64,000 nucleotides of DNA from NCBI RefSeq assembly GCF_014174165.1, contig NZ_JABEQN010000020.1:26489-90488 (forward strand). The letters run 5' to 3'. Position numbers and translations under genes: made by a program. Source of the DNA: Gluconacetobacter dulcium. Its GTDB lineage: Bacteria; Pseudomonadota; Alphaproteobacteria; Acetobacterales; Acetobacteraceae. A model generated the notes under the pieces. It was given only the letters and a program-made list of their open reading frames with translations, ran no database searches and was not told the origin of the DNA. Below are positions 17,684-28,174 of this stretch, one piece after another (positions within the stretch are counted from its first letter, which is position 1; every line of letters starts with the position of its first letter).

Positions 17684-19307
17684 GCGCGCGCTCGCGGTTC
17701 TGTTCCCTATCGTCCTGCTGGGGCATATCCTGGCGGGCGGGGCGGCGTATCTGGGGTATCGCCATGCGCTGCTCACGCAGAACAGGGCCAGGCTTCAGCA
17801 GAATCTGTCGCAGCTTCAGAATGCCTATTCCGACTATGCGTCGCTGGATTCGCAATTGCTGTATGTGGTGCGCAACAGTCCGGCCTTTCTGACTTTCGTC
17901 GATGAAAGCGATGCCGAATACCGGACCAGGGTTCTGGCGATCGGTGTGCAGGACAGCCTGCAATCGCTCGTTCCCAATGACGGGGCGAACGTGTCGTGCA
18001 GCGTTTTCCAGACGGATGGGAAGCAGATCTTCTATTTCGACAATGGCACGGACCCGTTCCAGAAGCTGGGGGCCGGCCAGTCGGCCTTCGCGCAGGCGGT
18101 GCTGAACGATGATGTGGCTTCGCGTTCGGGACTGGTGACCGAAGGAGACGGCACGACCTATCTGGCGATGGCCGCGAAGGTGCAGGCGCGCACGGGGGGC
18201 GTGGGCGTTGCGGGGCCGCAGCCGGATCAGTCGGTCGTCATGCAGGTGGCGGTGCGGCCCCGCCGGTTCGAGACGATCCGCGACACCATGGCCAGGGAAT
18301 ATGGCGCGCCGGTCGCGCTGACGGATTTGCCGCCGGTATCGCACGGGGAATTATCCGCCAGTATTCGGCTGGCGCCTGGTCTTTATGCGCAGGAGACGCC
18401 GTCCGTCGCCTATCTGCGTGGCCCGCTGACGCGCTTTGCCGCCGTGACCGGCCTGTTCGTCATCGTGCTCAGCGTGGTGTCGGTCTCGGTGCTGATGGCG
18501 CTGGTGCGCCGCTATATCATCGCGCCGGTCGAGGAACTTGACCGGCAGGTGACGGCGATTACGGAAAATCGCCGGCAGGATATCGATGTACCCGATATGG
18601 GGGAGGTCGGTCGGCTGGCGGCGAACGTGCGGCTGCTGCATGGCCAGTTGACGCGATCGCTGCGGCAGATCCGGCAGCTTTACGAGACGGATCTGGTGAC
18701 GGGGATCGGCAACCGGATCTATTTCAACGACAAGCTCGACCAGTTCTATCAACTCAGCGCCACGACCGGCCGGCCGCTGACCATGCTGTTCATCGATCTG
18801 GACAATTTCAAGCAGGTCAATGACGTGCATGGGCACCGGACCGGGGATGCGTTGCTGGAGGCGGTAGCGCATGCGCTGAGTGCCGCCGTTCGCGACGCGA
18901 CCGAGGACGGGGCCGAGGCGATGGGGATCGTGGCGCGGCTGTCGGGAGACGAATTCACCGCGCTGATCATGGCCGACCCACGGAGTGCTGTGGTCGGGAC
19001 GCTGATCGACGCCTTCCTGCTGAAATTTCGCGGTGGTTTTCAGGTCGATGCGGCGTCTTATCCCGTCACCGCCAGCATCGGGGTGGCGGCGGCGCCCGGC
19101 GATGCGGATACACCGGCGCATCTGCTCTGGTGCGCGGACCATGCGATGTATCACGCCAAGGCGGCCGGCCGGAACACGGTGGCCTTTTATGCCGACCTGC
19201 CGCGCGATGAAGCGGCCGGGGCGGCGCCGGAGCGGGACGTTATGCCGGAAGAGCGCGGACGAGCAATGCGGCCACCGCTTCCACAAGCTGCCGGTCCTGC
19301 GGTGTGA
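17670..19307 (+). CDS. Membrane-bound diguanylate cyclase (GGDEF) with periplasmic sensor domain
   Basis: A 545-residue protein. Membrane segment 1 is at about residues 7-28, followed by a periplasmic region of about 220 residues. Membrane segment 2 is at about 253-275 (TGLFVIVLSVVSVSVLMAL), then a HAMP-like linker (RRYIIAPVEELDRQV), then a GGDEF domain with ETDLVTGIGNR, FIDLDNFKQVND and the active-site variant LSGDEF. SGDEF is a known functional variant. No RxxD inhibitory site precedes it, so product inhibition is probably absent. No EAL domain is present. The ATG at 17670 overlaps the solute-binding protein gene, implying coupled translation and a receptor pair. The last 68 bases overlap the convergent msrC gene. 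Confidence 0.9.
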   Translation: MTLSRRALAVLFPIVLLGHILAGGAAYLGYRHALLTQNRARLQQNLSQLQNAYSDYASLDSQLLYVVRNSPAFLTFVDESDAEYRTRVLAIGVQDSLQSLVPNDGANVSCSVFQTDGKQIFYFDNGTDPFQKLGAGQSAFAQAVLNDDVASRSGLVTEGDGTTYLAMAAKVQARTGGVGVAGPQPDQSVVMQVAVRPRRFETIRDTMAREYGAPVALTDLPPVSHGELSASIRLAPGLYAQETPSVAYLRGPLTRFAAVTGLFVIVLSVVSVSVLMALVRRYIIAPVEELDRQVTAITENRRQDIDVPDMGEVGRLAANVRLLHGQLTRSLRQIRQLYETDLVTGIGNRIYFNDKLDQFYQLSATTGRPLTMLFIDLDNFKQVNDVHGHRTGDALLEAVAHALSAAVRDATEDGAEAMGIVARLSGDEFTALIMADPRSAVVGTLIDAFLLKFRGGFQVDAASYPVTASIGVAAAPGDADTPAHLLWCADHAMYHAKAAGRNTVAFYADLPRDEAAGAAPERDVMPEERGRAMRPPLPQAAGPAV

Positions 19308-19722
19308 AGCGGTCGGGGATCGGGCTGTCGATATCCAGGACGCCGATCAGCCGGTCGCCGGCGAGCAGCGGCACCACGATTTCCGAGGCCGAGGCGGCGT
19401 CGCAGGCGATATGGCCGGGAAAGGCGTGGACGTCCGCCACCACGATGGTCTCGCGGCGGGTTGCGGCGGTGCCGCATACGCCCTTGCCCAGCGGGATGCG
19501 GGTGCAGGCGACCCGGCCCTGGAACGGCCCGAGGACAAGCTGGTCGTCGCGCAGGAAATAGAAGCCGGCCCAGTTGATGCGGGGCAGGGCCTCGAACAGC
19601 AGGGCGGCGACATTCGCGGCATTGGCGATCAGGTCGGGTTCGTCGGCCAGGATGGCCGCGACACTGTCCAGCAGGTCGTCCGGCGTGACACGTTGATCGG
19701 CAGGCTGGTGGCTCATGGACAT
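19240..19722 (-). CDS. msrC: Free methionine-(R)-sulfoxide reductase (GAF domain)
   Basis: A 160-residue single GAF-domain protein with the fRMsr signature: WAGFYFLRDDQLVLGPFQG, then ACTRIPLGKGVCGTAA and DVHAFPGHIACDAAS, which include the three conserved cysteines, followed by SEIVVPLL. The enzyme reduces free L-methionine-(R)-sulfoxide with thioredoxin. Size is normal. Its 3' end overlaps the convergent diguanylate cyclase gene by 68 bases. The upstream gap contains a structured repeat. Confidence 0.92.
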   Translation of the reverse strand: MSMSHQPADQRVTPDDLLDSVAAILADEPDLIANAANVAALLFEALPRINWAGFYFLRDDQLVLGPFQGRVACTRIPLGKGVCGTAATRRETIVVADVHAFPGHIACDAASASEIVVPLLAGDRLIGVLDIDSPIPDRFTPQDRQLVEAVAALLVRALPA

Positions 19723-19795
19723 GCTCCGGTCGTCGAACGTCCTCTCATACCGCGAAGCGGAACGCAGTGGAATGTGGCGTCATTCTGGTGGAGGG

Positions 19796-19959
19796 AAAGC
19801 GTGGCTGGACATGTGGGCTGGTGAGCGAGAGTGCCGCGAAGCGGCACGGCCGTCGTGTGTTTCCGAGCACCGAAGCGGAGCGGCCTTGATGGCCGTGAGC
19901 ATCGGAGCGCAGGAAACGCGCGTCGGATCGTCGCCAGCGCGCATGTCCAGCCACGCTTT
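19796..19959. repeat. Structured repeat with 18-bp terminal inverted arms, copy 1
   Basis: AAAGCGTGGCTGGACATG (19796-19813) is perfectly complementary to CATGTCCAGCCACGCTTT (19942-19959), enclosing 128 bases. Inside are smaller dyads such as GTGCCGCGAAGCGGCAC. The right part, GCGCGTCGGATCGTCGCCAGCGCGCAT, matches a segment at 55617-55643 at 25 of 27 positions, and GGGCTGGTG occurs in both copies. It fills the gap between msrC and the Rdx gene. No coding capacity is evident. It looks like a small non-autonomous or palindromic dispersed element; a structured RNA is also possible. Confidence 0.6.
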
Positions 19960-20243
19960 TAGCGGTCGGTGTGGCCTAGGGATCTCTCGGGATCAATTCT
20001 GTCGCGCACTCTCTGCTTCAGGTCCTTGGGGCCGGGGAAGCCGCCGTCGCGGGTGCGTTCCCACAGCAGGGTGTCATCCAGCATGATCTCGAAGCGGCCG
20101 CCGCTGTCGTCGGGGATCAGCGCGACCTCGCCCAGTACGGCGCCGAAGGTCGAGAGAAGTTCCTGCGCCATCCAGGCCGCGCGCAGCAGCCAGTTGCAGC
20201 GGACGCAATAGCGGATCGTCAGGCGCGGGGACTGGGTGGGCAT
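19959..20243 (-). CDS. SelT/SelW/SelH (Rdx) family selenoprotein-like protein
   Basis: A 94-residue thioredoxin-fold protein of the Rdx family. The N-terminal strand RLTIRYCVRCNW carries the redox C-x-x-C motif (Cys-Val-Arg-Cys), and AWMAQELLSTFG, GGRFEIMLDDTLLWERTRDGGFP and LKQRVRDRI follow the family pattern. It has Cys in place of the Sec of animal homologues. The redox partner and role are unknown. Its stop codon touches the right arm of the structured repeat, which may serve as its transcript end. Confidence 0.88.
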   Translation of the reverse strand: MPTQSPRLTIRYCVRCNWLLRAAWMAQELLSTFGAVLGEVALIPDDSGGRFEIMLDDTLLWERTRDGGFPGPKDLKQRVRDRIDPERSLGHTDR

Positions 20244-20363
20244 GGAGCGGTCTTTCCCGAGGCGGTGGTCCGGGGGGAGGGGCGCCCGGCCGGTTCCCGG
20301 AAGGAACGCGGCCTGCCTCGCAAAGGATGCATGGGGGCGGGCGGGGCGGCCCGCCCGGGCCGA

Positions 20364-20633
20364 TCAGACCGCCTTTTTCAGGTTCGGGCTGGCCTTGAAG
20401 CGGACGGTCTTGCCGGCCTTGACCTTGACCGGCTCGCCGGTGCGGGGGTTGAGAGCCTTGCGGGCCTTTGTCTTGTGCACGCTGAAGGTGCCGAAGGAGG
20501 GCAGGGTGAAGCCGCCTTCCTTGTGCAGCTCGGCCACGATCGCATCGATCAGGTCGTTGGCGGCCTTGCCGGCGGCGACACCCGTGCAGCTAAGAGAATC
20601 CTGAAGAACGGCGGCGATGAAAGCCTTGCTCAT
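20364..20633 (-). CDS. HU family DNA-binding protein
   Basis: An 89-residue histone-like protein. It has the two N-terminal helices (IAAVLQDS, AANDLIDAIVAELHKEG), then GFTLPSFGTFSV, and the DNA-binding arm RKALNPRTGEPVKVKAGKTVRFKAS, which matches HU proteins, ending in PNLKKAV. It differs from the commonest HU in having Cys16. It bends and compacts DNA as a dimer. Monocistronic, with a short AT-rich promoter region upstream and a strong hairpin beyond. Confidence 0.93.
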   Translation of the reverse strand: MSKAFIAAVLQDSLSCTGVAAGKAANDLIDAIVAELHKEGGFTLPSFGTFSVHKTKARKALNPRTGEPVKVKAGKTVRFKASPNLKKAV

Positions 20634-20748
20634 GGAGGAGCGTGTCCCAATAGTTAAAGATGTCGGGACGGTAGCAGCGGGATCGGAAAAATGTCTAATC
20701 CGATCGTAACGAAATATGCCTGAAACGCCGTCTTTTTTTGGCAGGTGT

Positions 20749-20781
20749 GGACGAAAAGCTGCTTTTGGCAGATTTTCGTCC
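20749..20781. terminator. Strong hairpin between SDR and HU genes
   Basis: GGACGAAAA (20749-20757) pairs with TTTTCGTCC (20773-20781), and inside the loop CTGC pairs with GCAG around TTTTG, giving a two-step stem. It lies 15 bases downstream of the minus-strand SDR gene and is most simply its transcript end. A seven-T run occurs on the plus strand just to its left (20732-20738). Confidence 0.5.
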
Positions 20782-20795
20782 GGTAAAATGCGCTC

Positions 20796-21563
20796 TTACT
20801 GGGCGGTATAGCCGCCATCGATGACCAGTTCGCTGCCGGTCATGAATTTCGATTCGTCGGAGGCCAGGTAAAGGATGCCGTAGGCGATGTCGTCGGCTTC
20901 GCCCAGATGGCCGACCGGGTGCAGGGCCTCCAGCCGCTTGCGCGCGGCGGCCTGGTCCGGGCTTTCGCCCGTCAGGCCCTGGACCATCGGGGTCCAGATA
21001 TAGCCGGGATGGACCGAATTGACGCGGACCCGGTAGCCGGAGCGGGCGCAATGCAGGGCGGCCGACTTGGTGAACAGACGCACGCCGCCCTTGCTGGCGT
21101 TGTAGGCGGCCAGGGTGGGGTCGCCGATCAGGCCCTCGATCGAGGACAGGTTGATGATCGAACCGCCATGGTCCTTCATGGCGGCGACGGCGGCCTTCGT
21201 GCCCAGGAACACGCCGTCGAGATTGATCGACTGCACGCGGCGCCAGTCGTCCAGGCTGGTGCTTTCCACCGTGCCGGCATAGGCGATGCCGGCATTGTTG
21301 ACCGCGATGTCCAGCCGGCCGAAGCGGGCCAGGACGGCGGCGATGGCCCGCGTCCAGTCCTCTTCGCGGCTGACATCGAGGGGTACGAAGAGGGCTTCGC
21401 CGCCCGCTGCCTCGATTTCGGCGACGACGGCGTGGCCTTCATCGGCCTTCAGGTCGGCGACCGCGACCTTCGCGCCTTCCCTGGCCAGCAGCAGGGCGGT
21501 TGCCTTGCCGATGCCGAGGGCGGCGCCTGTGACGATCGCGACTTTTCCGGAAACGCGTGCCAT
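20796..21563 (-). CDS. Short-chain dehydrogenase/reductase
   Basis: A 255-residue classical SDR: cofactor motif TGAALGIGKA, NNAG at about residue 90, catalytic NLSSIEG, YNASKGG, and the C-terminal GYIWTPMV and LVIDGGYTAQ. The Asp after the second strand (VAVADLKAD) suggests NAD preference. The sequence resembles secondary-alcohol or cyclopentanol-type dehydrogenases and glucose-1-dehydrogenase-like SDRs; the exact substrate cannot be assigned. It is a single gene, divergent from the chemoreceptor gene. Confidence 0.88.
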   Translation of the reverse strand: MARVSGKVAIVTGAALGIGKATALLLAREGAKVAVADLKADEGHAVVAEIEAAGGEALFVPLDVSREEDWTRAIAAVLARFGRLDIAVNNAGIAYAGTVESTSLDDWRRVQSINLDGVFLGTKAAVAAMKDHGGSIINLSSIEGLIGDPTLAAYNASKGGVRLFTKSAALHCARSGYRVRVNSVHPGYIWTPMVQGLTGESPDQAAARKRLEALHPVGHLGEADDIAYGILYLASDESKFMTGSELVIDGGYTAQ

Positions 21564-21847
21564 GACGGTGCTCCATGATCAGAAATGGCGTGCACTATGG
21601 TGAGGGCGCTGAACGGGATTCCATGATCTGGGTCAAGGCGCGGATGCGGCTCTTTGGCCTTGGCAGGGCCGCGCATGGGGCGGGATGATAGGGCGGCGTA
21701 TCGGGGTTTGCCAGGAAATTAGGTGGCGTGCCGCCGACGGTGCGGCGGAAAAGTACATATAAACTTAATAATTCGGGTGGGGGTTCGATTGTAGGGTCGC
21801 GCGCCCATCGCCTGCTGTGGTGGCGCGAGAGAGCGAAAGGATGGCTT

Positions 21848-23680
21848 GTGCGATCGCCCGGCATCAAAGGATCGTTGAGTATTGTTCTGTTTTTTATCGT
21901 TCTTTCCTGTATCGTTTCGGGACTGTTTTCGATACGGGGGCTGACTTACGTCAACGGGCGGGTCGAGGACATTACCAACCGGTCGCTGGCCAGCATCAAG
22001 GCGCTTTCGACCCTTCGCACCGAGATCCAGAATTTCCGGGGTATCGAGATCCGCCAGCTTACCGTGGCGTCGCAGGGTGATTTCAAGACGCTTGCCGGCG
22101 AAAGCGACGCGGCGTCCGACAGGATCGCCCATGCTATCGACCGGTATGTGCCGTTTATTACGACCGATCGGGAGCAGGCGCTGTTCCATAATATTCAGGA
22201 GCAGTGGTATCAGTACAAAGACCTGCACGACGATACGTTCAAGGACTGGTCGGTTTCCCAGGACCATGCCCATGCGGTGGTGACGGCCAGCCAGGGGCTG
22301 GTCGATGCCGAGGAAACGGTCTCGGAGACCCTGACCTCGTTCCTTGATGGCAGCATCGGGGATGCTGCGTCCTATGGTGTTGAGTCGGAGGCCGCCTACA
22401 GGACGACGGTTCGTTGGGTTTATGCGGCCTATGCCGTGCTGTTCGTCGTGATGCTGGCGGCTATTCTCGTGGTTCTGTACAAGATCCTGCGGCCGCTTCA
22501 GCGGATCAATGCTTCCATTACCCGGCTGGCGGCGGGAGAGACTGATCTGGTCTTTCCCATGGCCGGCCGGCGGGACGAGATCGGCGCGATTTCCCGTTCG
22601 CTTGAGGTCTTTCGTGTTGCGGCCATCGCGAAGCAGGCGCTGGAGCGGGATGCGGAGGGCCAGCGCCGCCGTGCGGAGGCTGAGCGCGTGGCCATTCAGG
22701 AGCGGGCGGAAGCCGAGGCGCGGGAACGGTTGCTTCAGGCGACCAGCGCGTTGGCCGACGGGTTGAGGCGGATGGCGGGCGGCGACCTTTCCTTTCAGAT
22801 CGCTACGCCGTTTTCGGCGGAATTCGAATCCCTGCGTCGCGATTTCAACCGGTCGCTGGCGCAGCTTGGCGCGGCGTTCGGCCATATGTCGGGCGCCGTT
22901 CGCGTGATCAGCGACGGCACGCATGGGCTGGCGGGCGGCGCGGAGACGCTGGCACGGCGCACCGAGCACCAGGCTGCCACGCTGGAGGAGACGAATACGG
23001 CCGTGGCGGAGATTGCCCGGAGCGTGGCGGATACGGCGGAACGCTCGGAGATGGCCCGCGAGATCGGGACGCGGGCCCGCCGGTCGGCCGCGACGTCGAG
23101 CACCGTTACGCTGGAGACGGAAGAGGCGATGCGGCGGATCGAGCAGGGATCGGAGAAGATTGCCGCGATCGTCGACATGATCGACGGGATTGCCTTCCAG
23201 ACCAATATCCTGGCGCTGAATGCCAGCGTCGAGGCGGCCAGGGCGGGGGAGGCCGGCAGGGGCTTTACCGTGGTGGCCAGCGAAGTGCGCATGCTGGCGC
23301 AGAAAAGCGCCGACGCCGCGCGGGATGTGCGCGGCGTGATCCGCGCGACCGCCGCCGACGTGAAGGAAGGGGCCAGCCGGGTCAAGGATTGCAGCGGGAC
23401 GCTGCGGACGATTTCCGATTTCATCGACCAGATGGGGCAGCATCTGGATGCCATCGCCGTAGCGGCGAAGGAGCAGTCATCGAGCCTGTCGGAAATCAAC
23501 GCCGCCATGGGGGCGCTGGACCAGACAACCCAGCAGAATACGGCCGTTGCCGAGACATTCAACGGAACCTCCCGGCAGTTGGCCGCCGAAGGGCGCAGGC
23601 TCAGCGGGCTGGTGGAAAAATTCCGGCTGCCGGGGGGAAGGGAGAATGCGTCTCGGGTGATCGCGATAAGCGGGGGCTAG
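21848..23680 (+). CDS. Methyl-accepting chemotaxis protein
   Basis: A transmembrane chemoreceptor of about 610 residues. Membrane segment 1 is at about residues 8-27 (SIVLFFIVLSCIVSGLFSI), followed by a four-helix type periplasmic domain. Membrane segment 2 is near 196-216 (YAAYAVLFVVMLAAILVVL), then a HAMP domain with LAAGETDLVFPMAGRRDEIG and a second HAMP-like piece LRRMAGGDLSFQIATPF. The cytoplasmic signalling hairpin has the conserved tip IAFQTNILALNASVEAARAG. The GTG at 21848 is chosen because AAAGGA precedes it by 6 bases and it puts segment 1 at the N terminus; a GTG at 21728 would add 40 residues. No che genes are nearby. Confidence 0.9.
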   Translation: MRSPGIKGSLSIVLFFIVLSCIVSGLFSIRGLTYVNGRVEDITNRSLASIKALSTLRTEIQNFRGIEIRQLTVASQGDFKTLAGESDAASDRIAHAIDRYVPFITTDREQALFHNIQEQWYQYKDLHDDTFKDWSVSQDHAHAVVTASQGLVDAEETVSETLTSFLDGSIGDAASYGVESEAAYRTTVRWVYAAYAVLFVVMLAAILVVLYKILRPLQRINASITRLAAGETDLVFPMAGRRDEIGAISRSLEVFRVAAIAKQALERDAEGQRRRAEAERVAIQERAEAEARERLLQATSALADGLRRMAGGDLSFQIATPFSAEFESLRRDFNRSLAQLGAAFGHMSGAVRVISDGTHGLAGGAETLARRTEHQAATLEETNTAVAEIARSVADTAERSEMAREIGTRARRSAATSSTVTLETEEAMRRIEQGSEKIAAIVDMIDGIAFQTNILALNASVEAARAGEAGRGFTVVASEVRMLAQKSADAARDVRGVIRATAADVKEGASRVKDCSGTLRTISDFIDQMGQHLDAIAVAAKEQSSSLSEINAAMGALDQTTQQNTAVAETFNGTSRQLAAEGRRLSGLVEKFRLPGGRENASRVIAISGG

Positions 23681-23719
23681 GAGGGGGCGCGTTCGCTCGC
23701 GCTCTCTCTCGGAGGCTGA

Positions 23720-23830
23720 TCGAAACGTGGGCTGGGGAGCGAGTGGGCTGCCCACGCGCGTTTTCGGCCGGTCTTCGAGACCGTTTGCAAAATCGGCCTG
23801 CCGGGCGAGAGGACATGCGCGCTGGATCGG
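23720..23830. repeat. Degenerate relative of the structured repeat
   Basis: CGTGGGCTGGGGAGCGAGTG near 23726 resembles the GGGCTGGTGAGCGAGAG segment of copy 1 (19816 onward). GGACATGCGCGCTGG at 23811-23825 is the exact reverse complement of 19934-19948. The arms are not intact. It fills the gap between the chemoreceptor and HNH genes, which are convergent. Confidence 0.35.
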
Positions 23831-23859
23831 CGGCACGGTGACTTTGCTGGCAGCCTTTC

Positions 23860-24456
23860 TCAGGTATCCAGTTCGCTGTCCCAGTAGAGATAGTCCCGCC
23901 AGCTTTCATGCAGGTAGTTGGGCGGGAAGGAACGGCCGTTTTCCTGGAGTTCCCAGGTTGAGGGCTGGGCGGGAGTGCGGCGCGGATACATATGGAGTTC
24001 GTGCGGCATCCGCGAGCCCTTCATCAGGTTGCAGGGGCTACAGGCGGTGACGACGTTTTCCCAGGTGGTGCGGCCGCCCTTGCAGCGGGGAACGACGTGA
24101 TCGAACGTCAGGTCGTGGGTCGGCAGGCGGTCGAGACAATATTGGCAGGCGAAATTGTCGCGCAGGAAGACATTGAAACGGGTAAAGGCCGGTCGGCGCG
24201 CGGTCGGGATGTAATCCTTCAGGGCGATGACGCTGGGTAGTCGAAGCGACCGGCTGGGGGAGCGGACTTCCTCATCATATTCGCTGAGGACCGAGACCCG
24301 GTCGAGGAATACGGCCTTGATGGCATCCTGCCATGACCAGAGCGAGAGCGGGAAATAGGAAAGTGGCCTGAAATCAGCATTCAGGACCAGGGCCGGATAA
24401 TGTGGACTGCCAGCAAGCAAGGGGCGCATCCTTTCGCGATGCCGCCACACCATCAT
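23860..24456 (-). CDS. HNH endonuclease
   Basis: A 198-residue protein with an HNH nuclease core near residues 105-150: FACQYC, then LTFDHVVPRCKGG, and ENVVTACSPCNLMKGSR. The two CxxC pairs bind structural zinc and the D-H-V-P is the catalytic histidine motif. The N-terminal LVLNADFRPLSYFPLSLWSWQDAIKAV is typical of a widely conserved stand-alone HNH family found in most alphaproteobacteria. It is not a homing or restriction enzyme by context, since no such genes are around. Its true role is unknown. Confidence 0.9.
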   Translation of the reverse strand: MMVWRHRERMRPLLAGSPHYPALVLNADFRPLSYFPLSLWSWQDAIKAVFLDRVSVLSEYDEEVRSPSRSLRLPSVIALKDYIPTARRPAFTRFNVFLRDNFACQYCLDRLPTHDLTFDHVVPRCKGGRTTWENVVTACSPCNLMKGSRMPHELHMYPRRTPAQPSTWELQENGRSFPPNYLHESWRDYLYWDSELDT

Positions 24457-24606
24457 CAGGCGTTGTTACTCAAAATCGGAACGCCGAATGATATGCGCCG
24501 TTGAGAACCTTCAATCCATATCGCAAATATTCGGTGTTTCCGCAAGGGAGAGCGGGGGATTCGTGCCGGTTATGCGGCATGGTGGCGCGCGAGAGGATGT
24601 GAAGGC

Positions 24607-26852
<2,246 letters not shown>

Positions 26853-26863
26853 GGGGGCGTGCG

Positions 26864-28078
26864 ATGATCGTGGATGAACCCGGCTTTGCCGCCCGCACCG
26901 GGCGGCTGGAATCGCCTGCCACCATCGCCATGGCGGTGCGGGCGCGGGCGTTGCGGGCCGAGGGGCATCAGGTGCTGTCGCTGGCGCTGGGCGAGCCGGA
27001 TTTCGCGACCCCGCGCGCGGTGATCGAGGCCGCGCATCGGGCGGCGCTCGACGGGCAGACGAAATATCCGCCCGTCGATGGCACGCCGGCGCTGAAGGCG
27101 GCGATCGCGCGCAAATTCGCGCGTGAGAACGGGCTGGATTACAAGCTGTCGGAGATCATGGTCTCCAACGGCGGCAAGCAGGTGATCTTCAACGCCTTCA
27201 TGGCGACGATCGATGCAGGCGACGAGGTGGTGATCCCGGCGCCGTACTGGGTCAGCTATCCGCTTGCGGCGCGGCTGTTCGGCGGGGTGCCGGTGGTGGC
27301 CGAATGCCGCGAGGAAGACGGGTTTCGGCTGACCGCGCCGGCGCTGGAGGCGGCGATGTCGTCGCGCACGCGCTGGGTGGTGCTGAACTTTCCCAGCAAT
27401 CCGACCGGCGCGGTGATGGGGCTGGCGGATCTGGAAGCCGTCGCCGAGGTGCTGCGCCGGTACCCGCAGGCGTGGATTCTTTCCGACGAGATCTATGAAC
27501 ATCTGGTTTTCGACGGGGCGCGGCATCATGCGCTGGCGGCTGTGGCGCCGGATCTGGCGTCGCGTATCCTGACGGTGAACGGGGTTTCCAAATCCTATGC
27601 CATGACCGGCTGGCGCGTGGGTTATGCGGGTGGTCCGGAGCGGCTGATCCGCATGATGACGCGGATTCAGGGCAATGCGACCTCGGGCATCTGTTCGATC
27701 GCGCAGGCTGCTGCTGCGGCGGCGCTGGACGGGCCGGCATCGCTGATCGGGGAGATGCGCGATACCTATGCGCGGCGCCGTACGATGGTGGTGGAAGCCT
27801 TGCGGGCCATTCCCGGTGTGACCTGCGCCATGCCGCAGGGGGCGTTCTATGCCTATCCCGGCATTGCCGGTTGCCTGGGGCGGACCAGCCGGGGCGGGCA
27901 GGAGGTGCGGACGGACGAGGATTTTGCCCGTGCGCTGCTGGAAGAACAGCATGTGGCCTGTGTGCATGGCAGTGCGTTCGGGCTCGGCCCTTACCTGCGG
28001 CTTTCCTGCGCCACGAGTGACGACGTGCTGCGCGAAGCCTGCGCCAGGATCGCTGATTTCGTAGATGGCCTGCGCTAG
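26864..28078 (+). CDS. Aspartate-type aminotransferase (class I), copy 2
   Basis: A 404-residue paralogue of the preceding gene with all key motifs: SLALGEPDFATPRAV, TKYPPVDGTPAL, NFPSNPTG, DEIYEHLVF and the PLP lysine in SKSYAMTGWRVG. Similarity over the whole length suggests an old tandem duplication; residues around the substrate pocket differ (PPVDG for TDVAG), so specificity may have shifted to another amino acid. The ATG lies 11 bases after copy 1, so both are probably one transcript ending at a T-rich hairpin at 28136. Confidence 0.87.
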   Translation: MIVDEPGFAARTGRLESPATIAMAVRARALRAEGHQVLSLALGEPDFATPRAVIEAAHRAALDGQTKYPPVDGTPALKAAIARKFARENGLDYKLSEIMVSNGGKQVIFNAFMATIDAGDEVVIPAPYWVSYPLAARLFGGVPVVAECREEDGFRLTAPALEAAMSSRTRWVVLNFPSNPTGAVMGLADLEAVAEVLRRYPQAWILSDEIYEHLVFDGARHHALAAVAPDLASRILTVNGVSKSYAMTGWRVGYAGGPERLIRMMTRIQGNATSGICSIAQAAAAAALDGPASLIGEMRDTYARRRTMVVEALRAIPGVTCAMPQGAFYAYPGIAGCLGRTSRGGQEVRTDEDFARALLEEQHVACVHGSAFGLGPYLRLSCATSDDVLREACARIADFVDGLR

Positions 28079-28135
28079 GCTAAGCGTTCAGGGATATTCG
28101 CTGCCCCCAGCAAAAAGTCCCAGAACGAATAAAAG

Positions 28136-28164
28136 TTTTTTGGTTCTTTTTTTCAAAAAAGAAC
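28136..28164. terminator. Intrinsic terminator, probably bidirectional
   Basis: GTTCTTTTTT (28143-28152) and AAAAAAGAAC (28155-28164) form an A/T-rich stem preceded by GTTTTTT. It sits between the convergent aminotransferase and PPIase genes and is U-rich in both directions, as expected for a shared terminator. Confidence 0.65.
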
Positions 28165-28174
28165 GAATACGGCC

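Noticed and set aside
16268..17776. N-terminal extension of the P450 by about 500 codons
   Set aside because: It runs antisense to the solute-binding protein gene and has no protein character; the P450 domain begins after 16267.
19723..20000. CRISPR-like array suggested by repeated CGAAGCGG words
   Set aside because: The words are short, irregularly spaced and part of hairpins; there are no uniform repeats or spacers and no cas genes.
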